Origin: Longimicrobiales bacterium
GTDB lineage: Bacteria > Gemmatimonadota > Gemmatimonadetes > Longimicrobiales > Gaopeijiaceae
Assembly (NCBI GenBank): GCA_029245345.1
Contig: JAQWPM010000021.1
Location: 496,001-560,000, forward strand
DNA length: 64,000 nucleotides
Reading direction: 5' to 3'
The notes below the pieces were generated by a model. The model made no database searches. It was given only the letters and a program-made list of their open reading frames with translations, and was not told where the DNA came from. Numbering within the stretch: the first letter of the stretch is position 1; every line of letters begins with the position of its first letter. Both the position numbers and the translations under genes were made by a program. Below, in pieces: positions 7,113 through 15,661 of the stretch.

Positions 7113-8369
7113 ATGACTACCCAAAAGATCCTCCCGACCCTCGCCGTCGCAGCCTTGATCGCGACCTCTAACCTCCACGCCCAAGCGGTCGCCTACGTCG
7201 GAGCGACCGTCTGGGACGGCACAGGAGCCCCGGCCTCTTCGGCCACGCTCGTTGTTGAAGACGGTCGGTTTACGACAGTCTCGCCTGACGGCCAGATCCC
7301 AGAAGGCGCCGAGATCGTCTTCCTCGAGGGCAAGTACGTCATCCCTGGACTCGTGAACACCCATGGACACGTAAGCGGCCTGTGGGCCCCCGACGATGTC
7401 CGAAGCGAAGCAGATCGCATCCGCAGTGACCTCGAGTTGTTCGCCAAATACGGTGTGACCACCGTGAATAGCCTGGGTGACTCCGAGGAGGTTCTCGCAG
7501 TCCGGGACGCGGCAGCCTGGGACGACCCGCGTGCTCGGCTTCTCGCCGCAGGGCCCGTCATTGCAGCGACGAGCGCCGAAGGGGCCCGTGCTGCTGCGGA
7601 AGCCAACGCGGACGCGGGGGCCGACTGGCTGAAGGTCCGAGTTGATGACAACCTGGGCACCGCACAGAAGATGCCATGGGAGGCGGTTCAGGCCGTCTTT
7701 GATGTAGCCGGAGAGCGCGGGCTGAGCGTCGCGACGCATCTCTTCTACCTCGACGACGCCAAACGACTGCTCGAAATGGGTACGGGCCTCGTCGCCCATT
7801 CCGTTCGCGACACCGATGTGGACGAGGAATTCATCACCACACTGACCGAGAGCGGGGTCTGCTACGTCCCCACACTCACCCGCGAGGTCAGCACCTTCAT
7901 CTACGCTAGCCGCCCAGGGTACTTCGACGACGACTTCTTCTTGGAATACGCCGACTCGTCAGAGATCGAGCGCGTCAGCCAGCCGGATTTCATGGAGCGG
8001 ACCCGCGAGAGTTCCACGGCGGCCGGGTACCGGATCGCTCTGATTCAGGCGTTAGGTAACCTGAAGGCGCTGATCGACGCGGGCGCACCCGTAGCGTTCG
8101 GCACCGACGCAGGGCCGGCGGGACGATTCCCCGGGTACTTCGAACACATGGAGCTGGCGCTGATGGTCGGCGCAGGCATCACCCCCGAGCAGGCGCTACG
8201 TGCGGCCACCGGCGTGGCGGCCGACTGCTTGGGGTTGGACGACATGGGAACAATCCAAGCGGGCCGGCGGGCGGATTTCATTGTCCTGGACGCGGATCCG
8301 CTGAAGGACATCACCAACTCGCAGATGATTTCGCAGGTGTACGTCGCCGGACAACCGATGCGCGAATAA
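7113..8369 (+). CDS. Secreted amidohydrolase
   Basis: 418 residues with a Sec signal (QKILPTLAVAALIATSNLHA, cleavage near AQA). The amidohydrolase-superfamily TIM barrel is recognisable: VIPGLVNTHGHVSG holds the first two metal ligands (His84, His86), DWLKVRVDD the candidate bridging Lys, ATHLFYL and VAHSVRD the next two His, and FGTDAG the catalytic Asp. The C-terminus ADFIVLDADPLKDI is the usual return to the small beta domain. It belongs to the imidazolonepropionase/prolidase-like group of extracytoplasmic hydrolases, so amide or cyclic-amide substrates are likely. Translation may be affected by the hairpin just upstream. Confidence 0.88.
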   Translation: MTTQKILPTLAVAALIATSNLHAQAVAYVGATVWDGTGAPASSATLVVEDGRFTTVSPDGQIPEGAEIVFLEGKYVIPGLVNTHGHVSGLWAPDDVRSEADRIRSDLELFAKYGVTTVNSLGDSEEVLAVRDAAAWDDPRARLLAAGPVIAATSAEGARAAAEANADAGADWLKVRVDDNLGTAQKMPWEAVQAVFDVAGERGLSVATHLFYLDDAKRLLEMGTGLVAHSVRDTDVDEEFITTLTESGVCYVPTLTREVSTFIYASRPGYFDDDFFLEYADSSEIERVSQPDFMERTRESSTAAGYRIALIQALGNLKALIDAGAPVAFGTDAGPAGRFPGYFEHMELALMVGAGITPEQALRAATGVAADCLGLDDMGTIQAGRRADFIVLDADPLKDITNSQMISQVYVAGQPMRE

Positions 8370-8424
8370 GGAGCGTCGACCGCATTGGCCGACGCCCCTC
8401 TCCGTCATAACGACCACCTGTGTA

Positions 8425-9603
8425 TCAGGTCACGGGCAGTGTATACCGCTCGAGATAGCTCAGGTCGAACTGGTCGAACGACACCACGTAGATGGACGCT
8501 TCGCCAAAGCCGACAATGCGTTTTCCATGTTCGAACGACACGGTTCGGACATGCTGTCCCTGGCGGTCGAAGACGTCGTACGTGGACGGGTCACCCGCGT
8601 CCACATGACGGCGCACCCAGACTCTGCTCTGGCCGTCGATGCTCAGACGCCCGCTATAGAACGGCGGCTTCCGGTCCGGCCACTCGTACTGATCGATTTC
8701 CTGTGGGCCGCCCATCCCACCGCGGGAGAAGTTCATCTGTACGGCACCGTCGCTGATATCCACGCTGATGCCGATGCCCCCCCCGGCCCGCCCTCGGTCG
8801 GCAACGTACTCTTCCTTCTCAGCGGTCCCGATGCGAACCGCATCGAACGGGATCGCCGGACCTCTCGCGATCGTGCCATCAATCCCGATCCAGTCGACGT
8901 GGTAGTCTCCGGCGCGCGCGATGGCGATAGATCCGTCCGGGCCGACGCCCCAAGCGTCCTCTGGTGACAGCGGAACCTGGGTGATCGAGACGTTCTGGTT
9001 CCCTGCACTGCCCGACTCAATCCGCTTTCGTTCCTGGAGCTTGAAGCTGGCGACCTCGTCGATCACCGAGGTTGCACGGTTGATTCGTAGGATCGCAGCC
9101 GAATCCTCCATCATGGCACCGGGACCACCCATGGCCCGGGCATACACGTTCCCGCGACCGTCAACTCCCTGCGGAAGCGCCAGCGTCAGGTTGCTCCTCG
9201 GGTCGCCCAAGCTGATGGGCGAGGTCGGACCAAAGCCGAGGCCTGGGCCCAGCGCGACGAGACGCCCATTGCCGAGATCCACCAGCAGGGTGGAGTCACC
9301 TGGGAGCGGCCACACGGCATCAGGCTGGAGGTATTCCTCCGGGCCCTGCCCTTCAGATCCGACCACGGTCCGCGTACCCGCGTCCATGTCGACCATATAA
9401 AGAGCTTTGCCGAGAGGGTCCGCGACCAGGATCCGACCGTCCGGCATTTCACGCACGGTTTGGATTGTCCCAAAGTCTTCTGGAAACGTGGCGTTAGGCG
9501 CTCCAAGGGGCGCCTGGGCGAACAGTTGGCCAGGTAACATCACGGCCAAGACGAGAAGGAGTGGTGCGGCGCTAAGGCGCATAGGTGACCGACGTTGTAA
9601 CAT
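8425..9603 (-). CDS. Secreted 6-bladed beta-propeller protein
   Basis: About 392 residues from the chosen start at 9603 (MLQRRSPMRLSAAP...), which has GGAG 10 nt upstream and a Sec signal ending AQAPLG; the further upstream ORF is Cys/His-rich non-coding translation. The mature protein repeats the pattern DGRILVADPLGKALYMVD, GDSTLLVDLGNGRLVALG and SRVWVRRHV, as in the TolB-like/6-bladed propeller lipoproteins common in Gemmatimonadota and Bacteroidota. A ligand- or partner-binding role in the periplasm is likely; no catalytic residues are evident. Its stop converges with the amidohydrolase gene. Confidence 0.78.
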   Translation of the reverse strand: MLQRRSPMRLSAAPLLLVLAVMLPGQLFAQAPLGAPNATFPEDFGTIQTVREMPDGRILVADPLGKALYMVDMDAGTRTVVGSEGQGPEEYLQPDAVWPLPGDSTLLVDLGNGRLVALGPGLGFGPTSPISLGDPRSNLTLALPQGVDGRGNVYARAMGGPGAMMEDSAAILRINRATSVIDEVASFKLQERKRIESGSAGNQNVSITQVPLSPEDAWGVGPDGSIAIARAGDYHVDWIGIDGTIARGPAIPFDAVRIGTAEKEEYVADRGRAGGGIGISVDISDGAVQMNFSRGGMGGPQEIDQYEWPDRKPPFYSGRLSIDGQSRVWVRRHVDAGDPSTYDVFDRQGQHVRTVSFEHGKRIVGFGEASIYVVSFDQFDLSYLERYTLPVT

Positions 9604-9729
9604 CCGTGTATCGCTCCGACGGAAGGGGCGCTGATTGTAAACTACACCCGTAGATGCAATGTCCGCCCCGTAGGGTTGTCCTGCGGGTCGATAAAAGTAG
9701 CCGACCCTCCACGCAGGAGCCGGACACGC

Positions 9730-10377
9730 ATGGTCCGCTATGTGACAGAACTCATCGGTACCTTCTTTCTCGTCTTCACCATCGGCATGACCGCAGTCGC
9801 CGGTGTGGGTCTCGCACCCATCGCGATTGGCGCAACACTCATTGCCATAGTTTACATGGGCGTGCACGTATCCGGTGCGCACTACAACCCCTCGATCAGC
9901 ATCGCGCTCTACCTACGCGGAGCGCTCGACGCCAAGCACCTGGCACCGTACATCGCGGCCCAGCTCTTAGGAGCGTGCTTGGCTGCCTGCGCGGTGCTCA
10001 TGATTACAGGCGGGACCTTCGCACCGGCTCCGGGCGAGGGCTACGGGACTCTGTCGGTGCTCCTGGCTGAGATGCTCATGACGTTCGCTCTCGCACTCGT
10101 GATCATGAACGTGGCGACATCGAAGGCGACCGAAGGGAACTCCTACTACGGCCTGGCGATCGGCTTCACCGTCATGGGCGGGGCCTTCGCGGTCGGGGGG
10201 GTATCAGGTGGCGTGTTCAACCCGGCAGTCGGGTTCGGGCCGATCCTCGTGGACATGCTGGCCGGCGACGGCGGCTTCGGGAACCTTTGGTTCTACACGG
10301 TCGGGCCGATCGTGGGCGCAGCGGCCGCGGTGCCCGTATTCAAGATGCAGGAAGGGGCAGGCGACGCCGAGGCGTAA
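9730..10377 (+). CDS. Aquaporin / MIP-family channel with altered motifs
   Basis: 215 residues, six membrane segments and two half-helices. The first signature is HYNPSISI (NPS at 53-55 instead of NPA), the second VFNPAVGFGP (NPA at 164-166). The Arg that normally follows the second NPA and forms the selectivity filter is Val here. The start at 9730 (MVRYVTELIGTFFLVF) matches the family N-terminus and has AGGAG upstream. The missing filter Arg suggests a wider or less selective pore, so glycerol or other small neutral solutes are possible as well as water. A hairpin follows the stop. Confidence 0.9.
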   Translation: MVRYVTELIGTFFLVFTIGMTAVAGVGLAPIAIGATLIAIVYMGVHVSGAHYNPSISIALYLRGALDAKHLAPYIAAQLLGACLAACAVLMITGGTFAPAPGEGYGTLSVLLAEMLMTFALALVIMNVATSKATEGNSYYGLAIGFTVMGGAFAVGGVSGGVFNPAVGFGPILVDMLAGDGGFGNLWFYTVGPIVGAAAAVPVFKMQEGAGDAEA

Positions 10378-10390
10378 GCGCTGAGCAGAT

Positions 10391-10415
10391 GGCGGACCGG
10401 GTTACCCGGTCCGCC
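10391..10415. terminator. Hairpin between convergent aquaporin and META-lipoprotein genes
   Basis: A perfect 11-bp stem (10391-10401 with 10405-10415) with a 3-nt loop fills the gap between two convergent stops. No clear T-tract follows in either direction, so it is a candidate terminator or an RNA 3'-end stabiliser. Confidence 0.6.
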
Positions 10416-10928
10416 TCACTCTTCGTTCCGAGCGATGTAACTCGCGACCGAGCCCGTCTCCGACATCAGTTCTAGGACGTCTCGTCCAACCCTGAACGAC
10501 CCGGTCGTTCGGAACGCCTCGAGGAGATCCACTTCGACTCGGTCAAAGCCCGACGGGCACGCGAGGCGGGTCAGCCCGAAGCCGCTGAGCTGCAATCGTG
10601 TCCCCATCAGTTCATACACCCCCGTGAACGCGTTGCAGCCTGTGTGCCCGTCGACCCTCTCCACTTCTCGGTCGAAGCTCAGGGTAGCCTGTGACCCCAC
10701 AGGTACGGGCTGGCCGAAAATCGACTCGAGGACCCATTCAGTCCCTTCGAGCGGCTGGTCGACCGAATCAGGATGCAACACCAACTCTTCGAATGGCTCG
10801 ACGAGCACGTCCAACTTTTGCTCGTTGGTGTCCTGATCCACGAACGACTCGGGCTCAGGCTCGTCCGCCGCGCACGCGGAAAGAGCTACTACCAGAACGA
10901 CCGCCACCCACACCTTCAAGACGCTCAC
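10416..10928 (-). CDS. META-domain lipoprotein (HslJ-like)
   Basis: 170 residues from a GTG start. The signal MSVLKVWVAVVLVVALSAC ends in lipobox LSAC. The META domain follows: GTEWVLESIFGQPV, LSFD, then DGHTGCNAFTGVYEL and TRLACP, with the two conserved Cys of the HslJ type. The domain is known from HslJ and Leishmania META1, but its role is unclear. It is the last gene of the operon running left from 17401: the symporter stop (10931-10933) is only 2 nt from the GTG. It may be a periplasmic accessory protein for that operon. Confidence 0.83.
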   Translation of the reverse strand: MSVLKVWVAVVLVVALSACAADEPEPESFVDQDTNEQKLDVLVEPFEELVLHPDSVDQPLEGTEWVLESIFGQPVPVGSQATLSFDREVERVDGHTGCNAFTGVYELMGTRLQLSGFGLTRLACPSGFDRVEVDLLEAFRTTGSFRVGRDVLELMSETGSVASYIARNEE

Positions 10929-10930
10929 AC

Positions 10931-12634
10931 CTATGCGCTGATCTCGTGTGCCTCGCCGGCACCTCGCGGCACACGAATTGAGTCCACCAACGCCTGCACT
11001 TCGGCGGGCGGTGCCGGTGTGAACCTCGACACGACGATCGTCACCGCAAAGTTAAGGAGCATGCCCAGTGTACCGATGCCCTCCGGACTGATGCCGAACC
11101 ACCAATGCTCCGCAGAGTTCATCTCAGGATGCACGAACTTGAACCAGACGATGTACGCTGCTGTGAAGGTGATCCCGACTACCATACCCAGGATCGCTCC
11201 TTCACGAGTGGTGCGCTTCGAGAAGATTCCCAGGATGATGACTGGGAAGAACGAGGAGGCCGCCAATCCGAAGGCGAACGCCACAACTTCTGCGACGAAG
11301 CCGGGCGGATGAATCCCTAAGTAGCCAGCGACCACGACGGCGGCTCCGGCCGCGAGTCGTGCCGCGATCAACTCGTTTCGTTCGGTGATTTCAGGCCATA
11401 ACGATCGCTTAAGGAGATCGTGACTGACCGCAGAGGACACGACGAGTAGGAGCCCGGCCGCGGTCGACAAAGCAGCGGCCAAGCCACCCGCAGCTACGAG
11501 GCCGACTACCCAAGGAGGCAGGCCTGAGATTTCCGGGTTCGCGAGCACCATGATATCGCGGTCCACGGTGAGTTCGTTAGCAATCGGAGAGTCCGGGCCG
11601 GTGTACTGAATCAGCCCGTCACCGTTCAGATCGTTGTGCGCCAGCAGCCCCGTTGCCTCCCAATTTGTGAACCAAGCAGGCGCCTCTGAGTAAGGGAGCT
11701 CAGACACGCTGTGGAGAAGATTGGTTCGGGCGAATACCGCGATAGCGGGTGCCGTGGTGTAGAGCAAGGCAATGAAGATCAGCGCCCACCCGACCGAGAT
11801 TCGAGCGTCCCTCACCCTCGGCACGGTGTAGAATCGGATAATCACGTGCGGGAGGCCTGCGGTCCCCACCATAAGCGCAGCCGTAATGAAGAATACGTCC
11901 AGCGTCGACTTGGTCCCCGAGGTATAAGCCGCGAACCCAAGCTGTTCATGGAGTCCGTTCAGTCCCTCCAGTAACGCCACCCCAGTCTCGGGATCGACGC
12001 CACCGAAGCCCAGCTGCGGGATCGGGTTCCCGGTGATCATTATCGACAAGTAGATCGCCGGAACCATGTAGGCAAAGATCAGCACACAGTACTGAGCCAC
12101 CTGCGTGTACGTGATCCCCTTCATGCCCCCGAGCACGGCATAGAAGAAGACGATGGCCATACCGATGTACACCCCGACTTCCACGTCCACTTCCAAGAAA
12201 CGCGAAAAGACGATTCCGACGCCTCGCATTTGCCCCGACACATAGGTGAACGAGACGAAAATGGCGCAGATCACCGCCACGATGCGCGCGGTCTGCGAGT
12301 AGTATCGATCGCCTACGAAGTCCGGCACGGTGAATGCACCGAACTTCCTCAGGTACGGAGCGAGCAGAAGCGCCAAAAGCACGTATCCACCGGTCCACCC
12401 CATGAGGTATACCGAGCCGTCGTACCCCATGAACGAGATCAAGCCCGCCATCGAAATGAAGGAAGCTGCACTCATCCAGTCAGCGGCCGTGGCCATGCCG
12501 TTCGCGAGCGGCGACACCCCACCACCTGCGACATAGAACTCCTTCGTCGAGCCCGCACGCGTCCAGATGGCGATCCCGATGTAGAGCGCGAACGATGCGG
12601 CGACCAGCAAGAAGGTCCAGGACTGAACCGTCAT
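10931..12634 (-). CDS. Sodium:solute symporter, ActP/VC_2705-like large subunit
   Basis: 567 residues with about 13 membrane segments. The SSF hallmarks are seen: YVAGGGVSPLANGMATAADWMSAASF near the N-terminus, YDGSVYLMGWTGGY, FTVPDFVGDRY, and the helical core ending SHDLLKRSLWPE. The form belongs to the acetate-permease-like group that pairs with a DUF4212 small subunit. The partner gene is directly upstream and overlaps it by 4 nt (ATGA). Such pairs import small carboxylates or amino acids with Na+; the substrate is not shown. The insertion YTGPDSPIANELTVDRDIM is a periplasmic loop. Part of the 17401-10416 operon. Confidence 0.9.
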   Translation of the reverse strand: MTVQSWTFLLVAASFALYIGIAIWTRAGSTKEFYVAGGGVSPLANGMATAADWMSAASFISMAGLISFMGYDGSVYLMGWTGGYVLLALLLAPYLRKFGAFTVPDFVGDRYYSQTARIVAVICAIFVSFTYVSGQMRGVGIVFSRFLEVDVEVGVYIGMAIVFFYAVLGGMKGITYTQVAQYCVLIFAYMVPAIYLSIMITGNPIPQLGFGGVDPETGVALLEGLNGLHEQLGFAAYTSGTKSTLDVFFITAALMVGTAGLPHVIIRFYTVPRVRDARISVGWALIFIALLYTTAPAIAVFARTNLLHSVSELPYSEAPAWFTNWEATGLLAHNDLNGDGLIQYTGPDSPIANELTVDRDIMVLANPEISGLPPWVVGLVAAGGLAAALSTAAGLLLVVSSAVSHDLLKRSLWPEITERNELIAARLAAGAAVVVAGYLGIHPPGFVAEVVAFAFGLAASSFFPVIILGIFSKRTTREGAILGMVVGITFTAAYIVWFKFVHPEMNSAEHWWFGISPEGIGTLGMLLNFAVTIVVSRFTPAPPAEVQALVDSIRVPRGAGEAHEISA

Positions 12635-12951
12635 GCTTCACCCCCTTCATCTACACCGAACTCGACATCCAAGTCGTTCATGATCTTCACGTAGACGAAG
12701 ATCAAGACAACGAAGACGTAGATGGACCCCTGTTGGGCGAACCAGAAGCCAAGCGGGAAGCCCGTGCCCGGGATCGTGAAGTTGTTCAGAGGCTCCGCGA
12801 GGACGATCCCAAAGCCGAACGAGGCCACGAACCACACGACCAGGAGTCCGGCGAGGTAACGGAGATTACGCCGCCAATACTCAGCGTGGCGCTCCTGGGT
12901 TTCCGGATCGGTAACGGACGGACGTGCAGAGGGGTCGTTTGAGTCGGCCAT
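12631..12951 (-). CDS. DUF4212 symporter small subunit
   Basis: 106 residues from the 12951 start (MADSNDPSARPS). It has two membrane segments: YLAGLLVVWFVASFGFGIVL and the strongly conserved FPLGFWFAQQGSIYVFVVL. This is the DUF4212 family, the fixed companion of VC_2705-type sodium/solute symporters. The stop overlaps the symporter start (ATGA), implying coupled translation and a 1:1 complex. It begins 2 nt after the DUF1684 stop. Confidence 0.92.
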   Translation of the reverse strand: MADSNDPSARPSVTDPETQERHAEYWRRNLRYLAGLLVVWFVASFGFGIVLAEPLNNFTIPGTGFPLGFWFAQQGSIYVFVVLIFVYVKIMNDLDVEFGVDEGGEA

Positions 12952-12953
12952 GG

Positions 12954-13928
12954 CTAGCGCTTCCATTCCATTTCACCCGCTTCGACGGCTGTAGCCAACC
13001 GGTTGTCCCGAGACGGCAGCGGGCAAGTCGCGAACGGCGTCCATACGCACGGAGGGTTATACGCCAAGTTGAAGTCCAGAACAGTTCTGCCTGCCTCGTC
13101 CGGCGCCGACACCCAGACGTAGCGGCCGCCGCCGTAGCTCGTGGATCCACTGGTCTCGTCGGCGAAGACGAGCATGAAGCGCTCGGCGTCCGGATCTCCC
13201 GTAACGTCGAGCGTGTGCTTTTCCCCATCAAGCCAAAACGCCACGTGCGCGGGAGACTCCCGCTCTGACACGGTGCCGACCACGTTAGGCACGGCAACGG
13301 TCTTCTTATGGGGAACCCACTGAGCCGTGACCCGCCAGTCCCTGGTGATCGGATAACGATCGATGCCGGTAAAGGCTTCGTACACTGCATTGCTGTTATC
13401 CCGAACCCGAAGCGCGAACTGGCCGTTTCTGCGCACTTGGATCCAGTTGATGTCCCCATTACGAAGCACCTTGGACTTCCCAGGACCTGCCGAGCCCATT
13501 TCCGCCGAAGTGACGACGGGATCTCCCGAGATGTCAGGTGGGAAGGCTCCGGAGCCGGCCGGGAGGTTGAGCGTCGAGTCTACGCCCTGGGTAACGGTCA
13601 CTCCCTCCGCAACCACGAAGGTCAGCACATCGTCCTGCACGACGGCCGTACCTACGAACGGTGCGGCCTTCCCTTCGGGCAATACCAGGTCGCTGGACGG
13701 GTCAGAGCCGACGGTCGTCTCGCCTTCTTCCAGCCAATGAAGCGCAATCAGAGCCAGCCATGAGTCGGGGGCTTCGAGCTCGGCCACGCGGGCGTCGTGA
13801 AAGCCCTGCACGGATGCAGTGTGTTCCTCCTCCTCGACGGCGATGTGCTCGGGCGGGCCCTCGCAGGCCGCGAGCAAAAGCGCGCCCATCATCATTCCCG
13901 CCCGACTTGGCTTCAAGGACCTCATCAT
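12954..13928 (-). CDS. DUF1684 lipoprotein
   Basis: 324 residues from 13928 (MMRSLKPSRAGMMMGALLLAACEG; lipobox LAAC). The DUF1684 domain is clear from GSTSYGGGRYVWV and the very conserved TVLDFNLAYNPPCVWTPFATCPLP. An FHA-like N-terminal half (SWLALIALHWLEEGETTVGSD...) is normal for the family. The function is unknown; many homologues are exported. The ATG overlaps the stop of the upstream TerB-like gene (ATGATGA), so translation is coupled. It could be a periplasmic binding or scaffolding component of the operon. Confidence 0.9.
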   Translation of the reverse strand: MMRSLKPSRAGMMMGALLLAACEGPPEHIAVEEEEHTASVQGFHDARVAELEAPDSWLALIALHWLEEGETTVGSDPSSDLVLPEGKAAPFVGTAVVQDDVLTFVVAEGVTVTQGVDSTLNLPAGSGAFPPDISGDPVVTSAEMGSAGPGKSKVLRNGDINWIQVRRNGQFALRVRDNSNAVYEAFTGIDRYPITRDWRVTAQWVPHKKTVAVPNVVGTVSERESPAHVAFWLDGEKHTLDVTGDPDAERFMLVFADETSGSTSYGGGRYVWVSAPDEAGRTVLDFNLAYNPPCVWTPFATCPLPSRDNRLATAVEAGEMEWKR

Positions 13929-14329
13929 CCGTCTACCCTCGCTGTAAAGAGGCCGAGCGGGATGTATTTGTCCCACACAGCCTCAGCGTACCGCGTTGAA
14001 AAGAACCGTCCAGCAGAAAAGACCATGCCGCCCCTCGCTTCCTTTGCGACAACGCCCGGAAGGCTGGACTCCACAGCGTATAGCTGATCATCACTCTGAG
14101 GTACGATCACGATCTCCAACATCTCGTGCTCGCCGACCTCGCCCGTCACATACTGAGTAATCATCCCCGTCAGCTCTTCCAGGACGACTTCCTCTTCCGG
14201 CGAGACCTTTGAATCCGCTTGGACAACGAGGTGGAGGACATCGAGCAGCTCCTCAGCCTGCTCCGCCGGCGGCTTGATCGCGAGATAATCCTCGGCGCTG
14301 AAGCGCAGCATGACAACATCACCGGGCAC
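13925..14329 (-). CDS. TerB-like helical protein
   Basis: 134 residues from a GTG at 14329 (an ATG at 14311 is an alternative). Residues around 28-58 read LLDVLHLVVQADSKVSPEEEVVLEELTGMI, the acidic helix-loop-helix of TerB/co-chaperone-like domains. The C-terminal half (FFSTRYAEAVWDKYIPLGLFTARV) has no motif I know. No signal peptide. It overlaps the upstream gene, which also carries a TerB-like helix, by 11 bp and the downstream DUF1684 gene by 4 bp, so the two TerB-like proteins are probably partners. Annotation by motif only. Confidence 0.6.
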   Translation of the reverse strand: MPGDVVMLRFSAEDYLAIKPPAEQAEELLDVLHLVVQADSKVSPEEEVVLEELTGMITQYVTGEVGEHEMLEIVIVPQSDDQLYAVESSLPGVVAKEARGGMVFSAGRFFSTRYAEAVWDKYIPLGLFTARVDG

Positions 14330-14741
14330 ATCTTAGCTCCCCTTCCTTCAACGAAGGCGGCTCGACCCGCCACCGCGCCGCGAACTCCTCGATCATCTCG
14401 ATCTCACGGGCGACGATGTGTTTGTCCAAGGACGCCATCGCTTCGAAGACCTTGATCAGCTCCTTGGCACCGGTGGGCTGCGCCAGAGACTTCACGAGAT
14501 CACCGGACTCCTTCCCTCCCAGGCTCAATGCCCGCGCAAACAACTTGAGAAATCCCTCGCCACGGTTCTCAGTGACCCACAGCCCCGAACCAACCAAAAT
14601 GAAGACGATTCCGGTCAGGATCCCGATGGCGACCTTGCTCGCCGCCGCCCAATTCTGGTTTACCAGAGCGAACTCGACGAAGAACGAAAAGCCGGTGGCA
14701 AGCCCGAGCAGCCACTCATTCAGTGTGAGGAAGGTCTCCAT
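14319..14741 (-). CDS. Membrane protein with C-terminal TerB-like segment
   Basis: 140 residues. Two hydrophobic segments (LNEWLLGLATGFSFFVEFALV and KVAIGILTGIVFILVGSGLWV) are followed by a soluble helical tail with VFEAMASLDKHIVAREIEMIEEFAARW, which has the spacing of the TerB helix pair. It may anchor the TerB-like protein encoded next to it. The gene begins 11 nt after the S51 peptidase stop and overlaps the following gene. I do not recognise a named family. Confidence 0.6.
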   Translation of the reverse strand: METFLTLNEWLLGLATGFSFFVEFALVNQNWAAASKVAIGILTGIVFILVGSGLWVTENRGEGFLKLFARALSLGGKESGDLVKSLAQPTGAKELIKVFEAMASLDKHIVAREIEMIEEFAARWRVEPPSLKEGELRCAR

Positions 14742-14752
14742 GTCAGGCTAAC

Positions 14753-15661
14753 TCAGTTCCCCCAGGGTTTCTTTTCGACGCCCGGCCCCGGGCGCAGTGT
14801 CTGCGCTCCGCGCGTCCACTGACGAGTCGCCAGGTTGAAGCGGTCGCCCGACTTCATGAAGTAAAACTTCCCGTTGTCGCCGGTCGTCATCTGGTTGTCG
14901 TAGATCAATACCTGTGACGCTCCGATAACCTGGAAGTTGTCGCCCTGTACGATGATCGCTGTGTTCTCGTCGATTCCGATACCGAGCAGTTCCGGACGGG
15001 CCTCGATGAGCTCAATGATGTCGAACTGCCTGTTGCGGGCCAGGACGTGCTGGTCAATGCCTACGTTGCGTAGGTATCCGAAACCTTCCTCGTGGTCGCC
15101 CATCATGATCTCGCTCGTTCGGGTGTCGCCCCGAACGAGATACGAACCTTGAATAGACGCGCCAGCGGACGAACCCCCGATCACGCCACCACGATCCAGG
15201 ACCGCACGGATCTCACGCTCGGTTTGTGTCCCGCCATACGCGTCCACGAGGCGCCACTGCCGTCCGCCAAAGAAGAACACGGCATCCGCGGTCTTGAGCG
15301 GAGCGACGAATTCGTCCGAATCTGCGACGGCAGGATCCGTGGTGTGGAGAACAGTCAGGTTGTGTGCGCCATTCTCTCGCCACGCGTTGAGTCCTTGGTA
15401 GTACTTGTCGTATTCCTCCGCACCACCGGCCGTTGGAATCATCACGATGTGCGCACCCGGCCCGCCAGCGAGTTGGATAAACCGCTGGAAGATCTCCGGC
15501 GAGCGCATGGCACCGCCCACGATGACCAAGGACCCGTTCTCCGGTCCCACCTGCGGCGGAGCTGGGGACTGTTGGAGCTGAGCCGACGCCGGCACAGCAG
15601 TGATTGCAAACAACAACACTGCGATCAGCTGCTGACGCACCTTCTTCGAGATCGTCTTCAT
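14753..15661 (-). CDS. Secreted cyanophycinase-like S51 peptidase
   Basis: 302 residues with a Sec signal (KVRQQLIAVLLFAITAVPASAQ). The S51/cyanophycinase fold is marked by SLVIVGGAM, FFFGGRQWRLVD, the nucleophile GGSSAGAS (Ser165) and GIDQHVLARNRQFD, the family's His-bearing strand. Cyanophycinases cut beta-Asp-Arg dipeptides from cyanophycin; relatives are isoaspartyl dipeptidases. Here the enzyme is exported, so it would act on material outside the cytoplasm. It is translationally coupled to the upstream symporter (ATGA overlap), suggesting that the symporter takes up its products. Confidence 0.88.
   Translation of the reverse strand: MKTISKKVRQQLIAVLLFAITAVPASAQLQQSPAPPQVGPENGSLVIVGGAMRSPEIFQRFIQLAGGPGAHIVMIPTAGGAEEYDKYYQGLNAWRENGAHNLTVLHTTDPAVADSDEFVAPLKTADAVFFFGGRQWRLVDAYGGTQTEREIRAVLDRGGVIGGSSAGASIQGSYLVRGDTRTSEIMMGDHEEGFGYLRNVGIDQHVLARNRQFDIIELIEARPELLGIGIDENTAIIVQGDNFQVIGASQVLIYDNQMTTGDNGKFYFMKSGDRFNLATRQWTRGAQTLRPGPGVEKKPWGN

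Noticed and set aside
6999-7799. Long minus-strand ORF opposite the amidohydrolase
   Set aside because: Antisense shadow of a clear amidohydrolase gene; no domain seen in the translation.
9604-9882. Cys/His-rich N-terminal extension of the 6-bladed propeller ORF
   Set aside because: It overlaps the aquaporin start on the other strand; the signal peptide and GGAG point to 9603.
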